DNA from: Furcasterigmium furcatum
Lineage: Eukaryota > Ascomycota > Sordariomycetes > Glomerellales > Plectosphaerellaceae
DNA length: 64,000 bases
NCBI GenBank assembly: GCA_001599815.1
Contig: BCIA01000003.1
Location: 1,674,001 to 1,738,000, forward strand
Direction of reading: 5' to 3'
Part shown: positions 21,224 through 32,480 of the stretch, in pieces
Layout: each line of letters starts with the position of its first letter
Position numbering within the stretch: the stretch's first letter is position 1
Program-made: the position numbers and the translations under genes
The notes under the pieces: model-generated
What the model saw: the letters and a program-made list of their open reading frames with translations, nothing else
Databases searched by the model: none
What the model was told of the DNA's origin: nothing

Positions 21224-23418
21224 ATGCGATTTTCGAGCGGCACATTGACGTTGCGACGAAGCGTCACTTGCCTCAGATTCCAGCACAATCACACCCGGAC
21301 GTTGGCCTCCGTTGCCTCTGGGACTCGGTATGCTACGCCCCCGAGGTTGCAGGTCACCCCAACCGCGTCATTCCCGTCTGTTCTGACCTATTTAATCTGC
21401 AGGCCCTTCGATGTCGTCGTCGTAGGAGGCGGTCATGCAGGCGCAGAGGCATGCGCCGCGGCCGCTCGAGCCGGCGCAAGAACGGCCTTGGTGACCCCGA
21501 AAGTGGACAATCTGGGAACATGTTCCTGCAACCCCAGCTTCGGCGGCATCGGGAAAGGCGTTATTCTACGCGAGATCGACGCCCTCGACGGCCTTGCCGG
21601 TCGTGTAATCGACAAAGCCGGCGTGCACTTCAAGGTGTTGAACCGGAACAAGGGTCCGGCAGTCTGGGTCAGTGGTATTCTGGCTCTGGCCTGTCCTATA
21701 CCTTTTGCTGACGTTCATGTGTTTTCTCCAAACAGGGCCCTCGCGCGCAGATCGACCGCGAGTTGTATAAGAAACACATGAGGGAGGAGCTCGAGTCCTA
21801 CCCCAACCTCTCCGTTGTCCTTGGCAGCGTCGCCGACATTGTCCTATCCCCGGAAGACGACGCCTCAAGCGGCGCCCACAGCAAGATTACCGGAGTCCGG
21901 CTCGAGTCAGGCGAAGTCATCCCAACAGGACGGGTGATCATCACAACCGGAACGTTTCTTAGTGGCGAGATACACATCGGTCTCGAGAGCTACCCGGCAG
22001 GCAGGATCGGCGAGGATGCGACCTTCGGACTCAGCAAGTCACTGAAGGATGCCGGCTTCCAGCTTGGCCGCCTCAAAACAGGGACACCTCCGAGAGTGTC
22101 GAAGCGCAGCATCGACCTCTCCGTCCTTGCAGCACAACATGGCGAGGATCCACCAATGCCCTTCAGCTATTTAAATGACCGAGTCGCAACGGACGCGCAA
22201 CTCGACTGCTACATGACGTACACTGGGGAGGCCACACATGCCATTGTTCGAGCGAACCTTGACAAGACTATTCATATCCGGGAGACCATCAAGGGCCCGC
22301 GGTATTGTCCCTCACTAGAGGCGAAGGTGGTTCGATTTCCGGAAAAGGACAGGCACATCGTTTGGTTGGAGCCGGAAGGCTTCGACAACGATATCGTCTA
22401 CCCCAATGGCCTGTCAATGACCGTGCCTCCAGAGGCCCAAGAACAGATCCTCAGATCGATCAAGGGCATGGAGAATGCCGTGATGCTCGAGGCCGGTTAT
22501 GGCGTTGAGTACGACTACATCGACCCGAGGGGTCTGAAGGCATCCCTCGAGACGAAGGCCATCGCAGGCCTGTACCTCGCAGGCCAAATCAACGGAACGA
22601 CAGGGTACGAGGAGGCTGCTGGCCAGGGTGTAGTCGCGGGCATCAATGCCGGGCGAGCGGCCCGTGGCCTCGAAACTGTCAGCTTGACAAGAGGAGACGG
22701 CTACATCGGTATTATGATCGACGACCTCATCACAAAAGGCGTATCTGAGCCTTACCGCATGTTCACCACGCGAAGCGAATACAGACTGACCTCGAGGGCG
22801 GACAATGCCGACTTGAGGTTGACCGAAAAGGGGCGAGAGTGGGGTGTGGTGTCTGACCGACGGTGGAGCGCGTTTTCTGACGACAAGCAACAAATTGGCG
22901 ACCTGATGAAGCTACTCCAGAGTACCATCAAGACCCCAACGGAATGGGCGAGGCTTGGCTTCCTTGTTAAAGATGATACGCGGCGACGCGATGCCGCAGA
23001 GATCCTGCGTCTCCGTGACACGAGTATGGAGCATATCGTCCCTGTCATCCCCCAGATCAGAGAGTACGCGCCTCAGATCCAGTCACGGGTCAACATCGAG
23101 GCCGTATACGCCCCCTTCATCAAGAGACAGCTGGCAGAGAGGAGGGTCTTCGCACGAGACGAAAGCCTCAAGCTGCCAGCGAATCTCGACTATGACAGCA
23201 TCTTCGGGCTGTCCATTGCAGAGAAGCAGGTTCTCAAGACTACCAGGCCAGAGACTTTGGGCCAAGCGCGGCGACTCGAGGGCATTACACCGTCCGGCTG
23301 TATCAGGCTCTTGGGCTTTGTCCAGAGACAGCAGAAACTATCTGCCTTTTCCAGCTTGGGCAGAGCCGTGAGGACGGAGGTCCAAACTTCACAGGAGGTG
23401 GATGTCGGAAGCTCTTGA
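21224..23418 (+). CDS. MTO1: Mitochondrial tRNA-modifying enzyme Mto1 (MnmG/GidA)
   Basis: FAD-dependent enzyme that, with Mss1/GTPBP3, installs the 5-carboxymethylaminomethyl group at U34 of mitochondrial tRNAs. The gene is join(21224..21345,21403..21667,21736..23418), 689 residues. The first 40 residues are rich in Arg, Ser and Thr and lack acidic residues, a matrix presequence. The Rossmann motif VVVGGGHAGAEA begins near residue 46. Further family blocks are NRNKGPAVW/GPRAQIDRELY across the second intron, LKTGTPPRV, YCPSLEAKVVRF, NGTTGYEEAAGQG and PYRMFTTRSEYRL. The C-terminal GidA-associated domain has RLEGITPSGCIRLLGF. Intron 1 (21346-21402) is 57 nt, in frame and stopless; removal joins the presequence directly to PFDVVVVG. 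Confidence 0.94.
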
Positions 23419-23780
23419 GACAGGTTCACTCGACCATGTATCATGTACATTAGGTGTATTGAAGACTAGATATCAGCATGGGGCTCATATCCATCTCGCA
23501 GCAATCAACTTTGTGGTATCTTTTGGGAAGCAGTCCATTTCGCGTCCGGACCTACGCCGCGAATCCAGCCCAGTGGCAAGGGACACCTCGCCATCGTGGC
23601 ATTGAACGATGAATGGATATTGTGTAACTAATAATTGGCTACCAGCTTTCTTTTTCCCAGATTCTCTTACATGTATGGTACAGTGTTGGTTGCTCTGGCA
23701 TTAGCAACGGATGCGGCACGTCTAACACCTGCGAACCAGCCTGGTGCCGAGGCTGGCTCAGTTCGAGATCCTAAGCCACG
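23419..23780. other. Convergent 3' region, no gene seen
   Basis: 362 bp between the MTO1 and CRD1 stop codons; terminators and 3' UTRs only. Confidence 0.45.
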
Positions 23781-24816
23781 TCATTGGGGCTTGACGGGAG
23801 TTTTCGGCTTGTTCAGGATCTTGACCGCGTCCTTGGTATAGATGTAACTTGCCCCGCTCCAGACAGTGGTCACAGCCACGACATACCTGAAGCGGAGGTG
23901 AGCGACTCTTCCTAGTCATGTACACAATAATGGGGGAGAACCTACTGCATGATGGTGAGAGGCGAAGAGAGATCCAAGGGAATGACCGGTGCGGCCGTGG
24001 TCAGACCGATGAGGGCTAGCTGTAGGAATGTGTTGTACTTGCTAATGGTGGTGGGGTGCACCTCGGCCGAGGGAAGAGAAAAGTCCCAGTAGCGGGTGAA
24101 GGTCTTGGGCGGCGGTAGGGAGATCCAACGGTAGTATATGGCGGCGACTCCCAAGCCTGCATCGCGACCGAGGATAATCGTGGCAAGCCAAAAGGGGAGG
24201 GCGCCCTTAACAGCCAATGCAACAGTCAAGATGGCCATCAGGGCTTTGTCGGCCATGGGATCTATGACGGTGCCGACAACTGTTTTCTTGTTCCAACGGC
24301 GAGCAATCCACCCGTCAAGAACGTCGGTCACGGCCGAGTAGGCCAGGAGACCGAGAGCCCATGCGTGGTTGTCTTGAAGGATGAAGTAGCCTACAAAGGG
24401 AGAGGCGAAGAGGCGCGAGAAAGTCAGGATATTTGGCAGCGTGTATATGTCCTCGTGGAGGGTTTTCTTTAACAGCGTCTTCGCGTTGCTGGTGGTTGTT
24501 GCGATTCCAGGACTGTGACCAGCTGTGTTAGAACCAGGCGCTAGAGTGGCAGGTTTTCAGGCGTATTTCCAGCCTACCTTGACGGCTTGTCCTTCTCTTG
24601 TCCTCTGGTATCCTCCCCAGCTCTCCCGCTGTAGCATTTGATCTCTATGCTTTGTGGTCGAAATGGCGGCATGCGAGGTCGTACGAGTGCTCCGAGAGGC
24701 TTCGTGGGGTGCTTCGGATGCCAGAGAACGACCTGGCGGCGAACAATCGACGCCGTGGCCAATCTTCCGGCACCACAGAAGCTGCCAGCAGCTCCCACGG
24801 CTCGAGATAGCAGCAT
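23781..24816 (-). CDS. CRD1: Cardiolipin synthase Crd1
   Basis: Inner-mitochondrial-membrane enzyme that joins CDP-diacylglycerol and phosphatidylglycerol to make cardiolipin. The gene is complement(join(23781..23886,23946..24512,24578..24816)), 303 residues. The N-terminal ~110 residues are Arg/Ser/Ala-rich with few acids, a long presequence. The CDP-alcohol phosphatidyltransferase signature DG-x2-AR-x8-G-x3-D-x3-D is complete in DGWIARRWNKKTVVGTVIDP plus MAD. It is preceded by IYTLPNILTFSRL, and hydrophobic segments flank both. The start is the ATG at 24816. A TTG four codons upstream follows a TTTTGCAG that resembles an acceptor, so an extra 5' exon cannot be excluded. Confidence 0.92.
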
Positions 24817-25381
24817 TTCGTGCTGCAAAACCCTTCGCCCAAGGAGCGCGCGACAAGGAACAGTCGGTTTGAGGGTTCGAGGGACGATGGTGGTTTGATG
24901 CGTGCGGTCCGTTTATGCGAATTCTGCCAAGAAGCATGTGGCGAGATGCGCCCCTGCACATCAAGTAGCGGGGCCGAGAGGCGCGTCTTAGTGCATACCT
25001 CAATACCTGACTCCCAGTGGAGAGTTCCAGTCCACGGCCCGCACTCGAAATACCCACCCAACAGGTCATAGTTCGACTCCGTAACCACGCAACCTAGGGT
25101 ACTACATGCCTACCTTCCAGGTACCTTCTAGGTGGGTAGGTAAGTACTTGACTTCGCAGGTATAGGTAGGTAGTCGCAGTCTTGGTCATCGCCCGATATG
25201 TATTGTCCAAACTTCAATTACTTTCTAGCTGCTGCTGGGATTTCCGCTGTCCACACCAAACACACCTGTCACGCCAAACCACAGCTTTCAGACACGCCAA
25301 AAAACCACGACCGCGCGCCAAATTCTGTGCGATTCGTCAACATACCACACCAGTCGAGGTGCTAGAGGGGACATCGTACCT
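24817..25381. promoter_or_regulatory. CRD1 upstream region / WOPR gene 3' flank
   Basis: 565 bp between tandem minus-strand genes. It contains a cluster of GGTAGGTA-type repeats at about 25108-25176. Short frames here have no support. Confidence 0.45.
25108..25176. repeat. GGTAGGTA-type degenerate repeat cluster
   Basis: Several copies of GGTA, GGTAC and TAGGTA occur in about 70 bp, for example GGTGGGTAGGTAAGTA and GGTATAGGTAGGTAG. The same family recurs in other intergenic stretches of the window. Confidence 0.6.
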
Positions 25382-26566
25382 TCAATATTGTGATGAGTTG
25401 CCATTCTGATAGGGACCGGTCCAGTTGATCGCCGTAAAGTCGACGTATTGGGTTCCCGGAGGATGCTGTTCTTCATCACCAGCAGGTGCTGGCATCCCCT
25501 GAGAAAAGTCTTGTGAGAGGTCATGCGAATAGTCCTGAGCGTACACCTGCTGCAGATGCATGTGCATGGGCAGTTCCTCTGACTGTTGCTGCTGCTGCTG
25601 CTGCTGCTGTTGCTGCTGCTGTTGCTGCTGCTGGGGCTGCTGTTGGACAACTGGGCCATATGCTTGGACACTCCCCCACTGGACCATCCGAGGATCGGTG
25701 TTGGGGTTGGCGGAGGGCAAGCCGTTGTAAGAGGGGCCGCTGTTATAGGAAGCCCCGCTGTTGTAGGAGGGCATGCTGCTGTAGGAGGGCACGACCGGTG
25801 TTGACATGGACCGCCCCCATTGGATGCCCATCGGGTTCGGGTTCATCTGCCAGTACTGCAGTTGGTTTAGATGGCCAATCTCCACGGGGGCTCGGAAGTT
25901 TTGGTTGAGGAGAAGGTCCGGACGAGGAATAAGATTAACCAAATCCGGATCATCCAGGGGCGAACGGAGGCTTCCCAAGAGAACATCGTTGGCGGTGTAG
26001 TAGGAGACCATGTGGTGAGAAATGCCCTGGTACTGGATGCTAATGGTCTTCTTGACAAGACCATCCTCTTTGAAGTCGTACGAGTCTATCAGTGACCCAT
26101 AAACGTTTCGTTCGTCATCGCGTTTAGGAAGCGCCGTGTTCAGTGCTGGACCAACTTCGAGAGACGGTGATCCTTCGGCTCCGGCGTCGGGCTTGACAAC
26201 GTCTCCCACGCTGGGTTTCTTGGGCTTCTTGGCCGCTCTTTTCTTCTCGCCCGGGGGAAAAGGCTCCTTGAGCTCGCGGTAGATCAGAAAGTTGCCAAGA
26301 ATGCGACTGGGGCTCCAGGTGACGCCGTCGGTCCAGCGTTTGATCCCTGAAGAGTGCTCCTCGTAGATGTAGACGCAGCCGCTCTTGATGAGGTCGGGGC
26401 GCTCTCTGTCGTGGGGCCGGCGGCCGACGTGAGATATGACACCGCGCAGGCAGCCTTCAAAAAGGACGATAGCTTGTGCTGTGTCCTCCACATAGCCGAA
26501 GAACGTGGGTCGCAGGGGGGCAGATGCCCCGGCGTCTATGCTTGCACCGCTGCGTCTGCCGGACAT
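25382..26566 (-). CDS. SGE1: WOPR-domain (Gti1/Pac2) transcription regulator, Sge1/Ryp1/Wor1 type
   Basis: Nuclear DNA-binding regulator of the WOPR family, whose members control morphological switches, conidiation and infection-related gene expression. It is intronless, 394 residues, starting MSGRRSGASIDAG. WOPRa lies at about residues 20-98 (TFFGYVEDTAQAIVLFEGCL, then TWSPSRILGNFLIYREL). A Lys/Pro-rich linker follows, and WOPRb lies at about 153-232 (YDFKEDGLVKKTISI, MVSYYTANDVL). The C-terminus is low-complexity: Ser/Tyr/Asn repeats of the form PSYNS at 260-282 and a poly-Gln run at about 308-328, then acidic/Gln-rich residues, plausible activation regions. The open frame extends upstream to 26854, but the conserved start and a His/Pro/Tyr microsatellite-derived stretch mark that part as leader. 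Ortholog assignment to Sge1 rather than the sister Pac2 clade rests on the domain sequence read by eye. Confidence 0.9.
   Translation of the reverse strand: MSGRRSGASIDAGASAPLRPTFFGYVEDTAQAIVLFEGCLRGVISHVGRRPHDRERPDLIKSGCVYIYEEHSSGIKRWTDGVTWSPSRILGNFLIYRELKEPFPPGEKKRAAKKPKKPSVGDVVKPDAGAEGSPSLEVGPALNTALPKRDDERNVYGSLIDSYDFKEDGLVKKTISIQYQGISHHMVSYYTANDVLLGSLRSPLDDPDLVNLIPRPDLLLNQNFRAPVEIGHLNQLQYWQMNPNPMGIQWGRSMSTPVVPSYSSMPSYNSGASYNSGPSYNGLPSANPNTDPRMVQWGSVQAYGPVVQQQPQQQQQQQQQQQQQQQQQSEELPMHMHLQQVYAQDYSHDLSQDFSQGMPAPAGDEEQHPPGTQYVDFTAINWTGPYQNGNSSQY
25582..25650 (-). repeat. CAG-rich triplet tract encoding poly-Gln
   Basis: CTG/TTG triplets on the + strand encode the Gln run of the WOPR protein. 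The mix of CAG and CAA codons makes it less slippery than a pure repeat. Confidence 0.85.
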
Positions 26567-26578
26567 TGTGGTAGGATA

Positions 26579-26633
26579 AGGGTAGTGGTAGTGGTAGGGG
26601 TAGTGGTATGGGGGGTGGTGGTGGTGGTGGTGG
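26579..26633. repeat. GGTAGT/GGT purine-rich microsatellite in the WOPR leader
   Basis: Imperfect GGTAGT units pass into a pure GGT run, ending a few tens of bases upstream of the WOPR start codon. On the sense strand it is CCACC/ACTACC-rich. Confidence 0.85.
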
Positions 26634-28236
26634 ATAGCGGCGTTGACGGGAGGAGAAGGGGGAGGAAGCTGGTTGGGATTGAAACTGATGGTGACCAAAG
26701 TACGTACGTATGGTCTCAGCTGGCGAGGATGATTGATCAGGCGATGAACCTTGGATCTCAGGAGGGTTTTCTGATGTTGGTGAGGAAGAAAACAAAGAGG
26801 GAAGAGGGAAGAGGGAACTGGCTCTTTTAAAAAACTCCTTCTCCCAACAGACACTGGGTGACTCCTGCCCCGGACTTGATATCAGGGCAGCCCGCCTCGA
26901 TAGGCGTCGAAAGGAATGCACGAGACAAACGCCTTCTCATGCAAGGTCGAAGGGCAAAAAACCGGGCATGTATGACTGCAAGTCGCGTGGGAAGACTGGC
27001 CGTGTGGCAGTGACAGCAGAGTTTGAAGCCGCCTTCTCTCGGGCCGTCGACGATTTGGACCACGAGGCTTCAGAGAACTCCTGGGGGCTGGCCGAGGCGG
27101 TATGAACGTGAAGGGGGATGTTTGATGTATGACTGATTGATCGTTCAAGACGAAGTAGTGTGTATCTCGAGCACAGTCTGAGCTGGCCTCGGGGCTTGAA
27201 GAACCTGCGTGGCTGCAAAATGCAAATGTCTCGTGGCAACGGGTCTTGTCAAAGTCGTCCAGGGTTGTTGGGGTCGCATTACGTATCTCGAGCACACGCC
27301 GAGTTGGTATGGCAGGCAGGCGGTTGACAGATTCGGCCGCGATGCTCAGTCCGGCCGATTCTCTGCTGCCGCTGCCTCTCCCTCTCTCGAGGTCTTTCCT
27401 TGTCGCCTCTGCTCCTCGGTTCCTCTCTCCCTCGCCAGTCCAGGGCACCTAGGTAGTAAGGCTAGGTCCAGCAGCCCGTCCGAAGTTGAGTTCGTACCCT
27501 GAAGCCACGTCCCAACGGCGGTCTTCGGGGTTCCGGTTCGAGGAGTCAACACGGGGGACCTTGGCGGAGAGGTGGCGGTTTGGAGGCGTCGCGATGCGGC
27601 CCGCCCTTTGATATCTCGTGACCAAACCTCGTTCAAGCTGCCGGCGCCAATTTTTTGCCAATGTTGCGATTATTGGGCTGTGTGTGCGGGTCTCATGCGA
27701 CGAGGCCTTCGGAGAGGCGCGAAAAGGGCGATGTTGTTGTTGGAAAGCTGGTTGCTGGCGGTTTCACTGTGACGTGCCCTTTTGGTGTGTGTCAGTCGGC
27801 CAGTCAGAGGGTAACAGCACCAGGAACCGCGTGAGACAGATCTCGCAAGGAGAAGAGAACCGAGGTCGAAGGAGGAGAAGCACCGACGACGACAACAACA
27901 ACAACAAGGGGGTGGAGGAGGGGAGCAGAGTGCTCTCTGCGAGAGGGTGGGACGTCTTGGGTTGATGTACGTTTACTACCATGGCCGGGAATGGCCTCGC
28001 AGCTGCGCACTTACGTACCGAACGACATCTACGTACCGCTGCTCCGTCTAGACCGCGACTGGCCCGGCAGTGGCTGGACGAGGCAACAAGGCGTGTGTCG
28101 GGGGGTGGGAGAGAACTGCTGGCATGGTCCTCAGACCCCGGGACAGTTGACGTCGAGGAACGGGGGACCAGCAGGGGAACCATATGGGGAGAAATGCTGC
28201 TCGCGCTCCTGGCAAAGAAAGGCTCCTACATGCGTA

Positions 28237-28262
28237 AGTAGGTAGGCGGGTAGGTAGGTACG
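28237..28262. repeat. GTAGGTAGG tandem repeat
   Basis: Short run of GTAGG/GTAGGTA units in the gene-free region, one of the dispersed TAGGTA family. Confidence 0.7.
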
Positions 28263-31200
28263 TTATGGAGCTGTCTAACCCGGCAAGGAGCCTCATCACA
28301 CTGGAACAACCACACTCGGGGCGAGCGCGCGGGCATTGCCCTGCCCCAGGTGCTGCGCTGCTGCCGGTGTGCGCAGCTAGCAAGGAGGTATGTAAGAAGG
28401 TACTTGCTGCAAGCACGGGGTGAGAAAGTAGCTGTACCGAGATGGGAGCAGATGTGTCTTGGGATCCGGCCTGTCTTTCGCCCACCGGTCGAACCAGCAA
28501 TGTCCGGGTACATATCCCGGCATCCCAAAACAGCGACAAATATACCGTACCGTCGACGTCTGTTTCTTCTGCCCACCGTCGAGGAGGAGTGAGCTCCGCT
28601 CTAGCCACAAGATGCTTGGTCTCCTGTGTCCTCGCGTCCGATCTTCCGCCCTTTCTCTCCCACCAGCCGGGCCCCCAGCAGAAGAACGAACAAACCCCTA
28701 GCGCCCTCGAGGGGCCCCCATACCCTTCGCGCCCTAGCACCGGCCGGGGATTTCATCCACGTCCCTGCCACACGGATCCATGGGCCTCCACCCTCTCGGC
28801 CATCGGCACCGTTCCGGGCGGCCTTAGGCCCAGGTCTCGACGAGGCGGCTGACTGAAAGGGGGGGTCGGTCCTCCAACATAGGTACCTAGGGAAGTACAT
28901 ACAAGTAATACGTAGTATGTAGTGGTCTCTCCTCCGATCGATGAGGACGCCGCCGCGGCGCGCTGGGGCCCATTTGACAGCACCACCGACGACGCCTCAT
29001 CTGCCCCCGTCCCGCCATGGATGCACGGACTCACGTAATTACTGTGCCTTCGTAACCAACTGCTGGCGTCGCAGGGCACACAAGTGTGGATGTATGTATG
29101 TACTTACATCCTGCGCGGAGGGAGGCCTGCATCTGATGGTGACAGTGGCTCGCTCAAGCCATCTGCCCCAGCGAGACACACGTTGCTTTGCCCGAAGAAG
29201 CAAAGCTCCCCTTGCGATGTGACGGACCGGGTTGGCTCATCGGGCGGGGGAGGCACAAGACGACTGGACAAAGCAAAATGTGGCGGGGGGTGTACATCGC
29301 CGAGCCCTTGAGCGGCGTGTTCATATCGCCCCAAACAAGCACATTGCTGATCAGAAAAGAGCTGCCCGCAGTAATAAGGGCACTCGCTGCTGGTTGACTG
29401 CCAGAACAACCAACGCCCGCTCTCACCAGCAAGCGGCGGGCACGGACGGGACGGCATGGCAGTCCAAAAGCGTCGACGCAGGAATGGGTTAGGTCTCAGT
29501 CTCTGCATCGGCGGGCTGCCGGGGGCAAACATCTCGACCAGTGCGGCGCCTTTCCGGCATCTTGCCCAGGGCGTTCCCACATCACTGGCATTGAGATCCT
29601 GCTGAAGACATTCAGTCGGGGTTCGCTCCGCTTGGGGCGTCGATCGATGCGGACGGCAAGTGTCAACTTGGGGTCTTTGAGCATCGAGCCTGGGCCACGG
29701 AACGTCCCCGTAAGTACATTGTTTGTCGCCGAATAATTATAGATTACAATCCAGTACCGAGGTACTACAGGCAGGCATGTAAGCACGCAAGTACGTCGGC
29801 AAGGTAGGCAAGTATGAATGAATGTACACACTTGTATGTTCTACTAAGTATTCTCCGCTGATGATGATCATCTGCGCCAGACCCTTGCCCCATCCATGCA
29901 GCACCCGGCGCCACCAGTCGATCCACACTGGGATGGGAGTCCTGTACTGTATGTACATATGTACAGCACACCAGACACATACATCAGCGCCATCGCCATC
30001 TTCAGCCTTCTGGCACCAACACACATAAGCACATAGCAAGGCAAGGGCCGCGGCTGGCAGGCTGCACTGCTGGCGACTCGGATTTCTCTGACTGCTCGGT
30101 ACCTCCGGCCTCGTGCCCAGCTGTACATGAGTATGCGATTGCGGGAAGACCGGATGCGCAGCCTGCGGCCTTCGGCCTTCATCGGCAAGCCTTGGATGGG
30201 AGTAGGCCACGGGCCGGACGAGGTTGATCGGAGTTGCTACTGCGCTGCCATATCAACCACACCAGCATCGACAGAGGAGCATCTCGATTTTGGCTAAACC
30301 GTTGCTGGTCGTCCCGGGACCCATCTTTCGGGCCCGAGCACAACCACAAGGAAGCACCTGGCACCGTGGCCCAGCCCGTTGTCCCCCTCCGGCCCTCCAG
30401 CCGCCCAGTTGAAAGCCGTCATGGACGCAGCTCCTGGGGCCCGTACGTAGCTGTTGCCGCCGGCCGGCACTTGTCGCGACGGGGCATAACTCTAAACAGG
30501 GGCGATTACCTGTCAAGCAACAGGTAGGTCGTCGGTCCTCCAACAGGTTCTACCCTGAGGCACGAACTGACCGCAGTGGCCCCCTACCAGCCTGCCTAGC
30601 CTAGGACCTTCCTTGCCCATCAGCCAGCTGTGCCGCGCACTTTTATAGTCTTATGCAGGCAGGTTGACAAGAGCGTTTTACCAGTCGCGCAGGCAACGCG
30701 CTTCTGACTTGCTGACGAACGGATGAGGGCGAGAATGTGCCGGGCCGTTCCAAGCAGAAGAGCCTGGCCATTTACTTGATTAGACCTCGATGCATTGCCA
30801 TCTCATCCGTGGAAGAGACCACTTCCCAACTGATGCCCAAGGGGTCGAGAACCGGGACCTTCCGAAAAGGCCTGATGCCCGCGCCACTTCGTCTGATCGC
30901 TGTCGAGGGGCATGTGAAAGAGGGTTGTGTGTGCGAGGAACACCATCCACCAGGACCCCGCCTGCCAGCCATGTCAGTGCGCTAACGAACCACCTAGCCG
31001 ACCACCAAGTCACAGGAAGGCTGGGTCCTTCAGGCACGGTTTGATGCTGGTCGACTGCCTGGTTTGGCTGGTTCTGTCAGAGAACAAGGCACAAAGAGCA
31101 GAAAGCAGGGCACATCAGCTGGTCCCGCCTCTGCTAACGCGATAAGCTCTCGCGTCTCCGTCTTCCCGGTTCCGGTTCAGCTAGAGGGGGCAGTGCAATC

Positions 31201-31272
31201 GCGGCCGGCACCGGGGAACCTGGCTCCCTGTCAGTGTCGGGGTCCGTCGATGGAGTGGAACGGACGGCAGGG

Positions 31273-31305
31273 CCAGCAAGCCAGCCAGCAAGCCAGCAAA
31301 GCCAG
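31273..31305. repeat. CAGCAAGC minisatellite
   Basis: About four imperfect copies of CCAGCAAG, in non-coding DNA. Confidence 0.75.
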
Positions 31306-32480
31306 GTAGGGCTATTGGGCTAGCAGCTGGGTGCGGGCTGGGCTGGGTGAAGAGACTAGAGAGGTCTCCGTGAGTCTCGAGAGGGTGGTGCTAGTGAAGG
31401 AGCTGTGGCCGCCCAATTGGTTCGAGCACTCCCTGCTCCTGAAGACGTGGCGCAGAGATCGGCCGAGTCCAAGATCGTCCAATCACACAGCCCCGTGTCT
31501 GAGGCCCGTGCCCCACCTTAATCCGTCCACGTCCGGATGCAAACTGAGGTGGCCCCGTTTATTACAGGGCCGCGCTGATCACATCCAACAACATTCCGTT
31601 CATGCTGCTGCCACAAGCCTCCTTCCCCGGGCCTGCAGAGATCTTTTTCGTCGTCCACGGAGTCAACTTCGAGACCCATACGTACCAGACAACGAAAGTA
31701 CCCGTACTTGTGCCTTGCCGTCCCGGATGTCGGCCAATCGCACGAATCCCCCTACACCACCGTGGCCATATCACAGGTTGGTACGACGTACGAGCGCCAC
31801 GGCTTTCCACAAAGGGTCCAGGCAAGCCTACGGAGCTTGCAACACGGCACTACTGCACGCCATCCCCCAGCACAAACAGATAGAGAGGGAGCTGATTTGC
31901 AAATAGATCGAGTATCGTCAGTCCGATGTGCCTACGTAGCTATGTACATGCTCATCAAGAAGCGTTTCCGTCACGAACCATATCGCAGTTGGTCTATCGC
32001 TTCCCATGCCCGTATCCAACAGCCCGACAGATGGAAGATGATGATTCCTGTCCAAAGCACCCTGAGGAGAGACAGTGCAGGGCAACCCGACCCTCCACAA
32101 TCCTCACCGCCACCTCGACCTTCCCGATCCAGCCACCAACTCTCTATGGGTAATTGGGCTTGTCTTGTTCCGCGCATGGGAAATATTCGCAAATGCCATG
32201 GGGGGGCCAAGACGGTCTAGTCTCCCCAGCGCCTTGTTTCTCCGTCTTGCTTGATTTGATGACCCAGCCCGAGCATGTCCTCGGGACCTTGTCTGCCCCA
32301 CAAACCACAAACCAAACATCAGGTAATTGAAGATGTCAAGGTCTCGCAACAACAGGTTGGCAGACCATGGCCTGCAAGGATGCATTGACCGTTAGCACTA
32401 GCAAGAGAGCTAGGGGCGCATTTTATCACAACGGTCCCAAGAGTTGCCTGAGTCCCGATTGGCCCTCATGTGTTGCTACA

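Larger units (their letters stand above)
26567..32480. promoter_or_regulatory. 5.9-kb gene-free region upstream of the WOPR gene
   Basis: No frame here has a recognisable domain, splice pattern or codon bias. The first ~370 bp next to the gene (26567-26937) contain no CAT on the + strand, hence no upstream ATG on the WOPR sense strand, which fits a leader. Beyond that ATGs are common. Dispersed TAGGTA/TACATA motifs lie near 28237-28262, 28880-28920, 29093-29110 and 29756-29830, and a CAGCAAGC tandem repeat at 31273-31305. Regulatory DNA or an unannotated non-coding RNA is possible; nothing in the sequence proves either. Confidence 0.5.

Noticed and set aside
26567..26854. N-terminal extension of the WOPR frame with a His/Pro/Tyr-rich stretch
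   Set aside because: It is read through a GGT/GGTAGT microsatellite and opens at a non-ATG codon; the family start is MSGRRSG at 26566.
28048..28740. 230-codon open frame upstream of the WOPR gene
   Set aside because: Low-complexity Arg/Ser/Pro/Leu translation, no conserved block, competing frames of similar length in the same GC-rich DNA.
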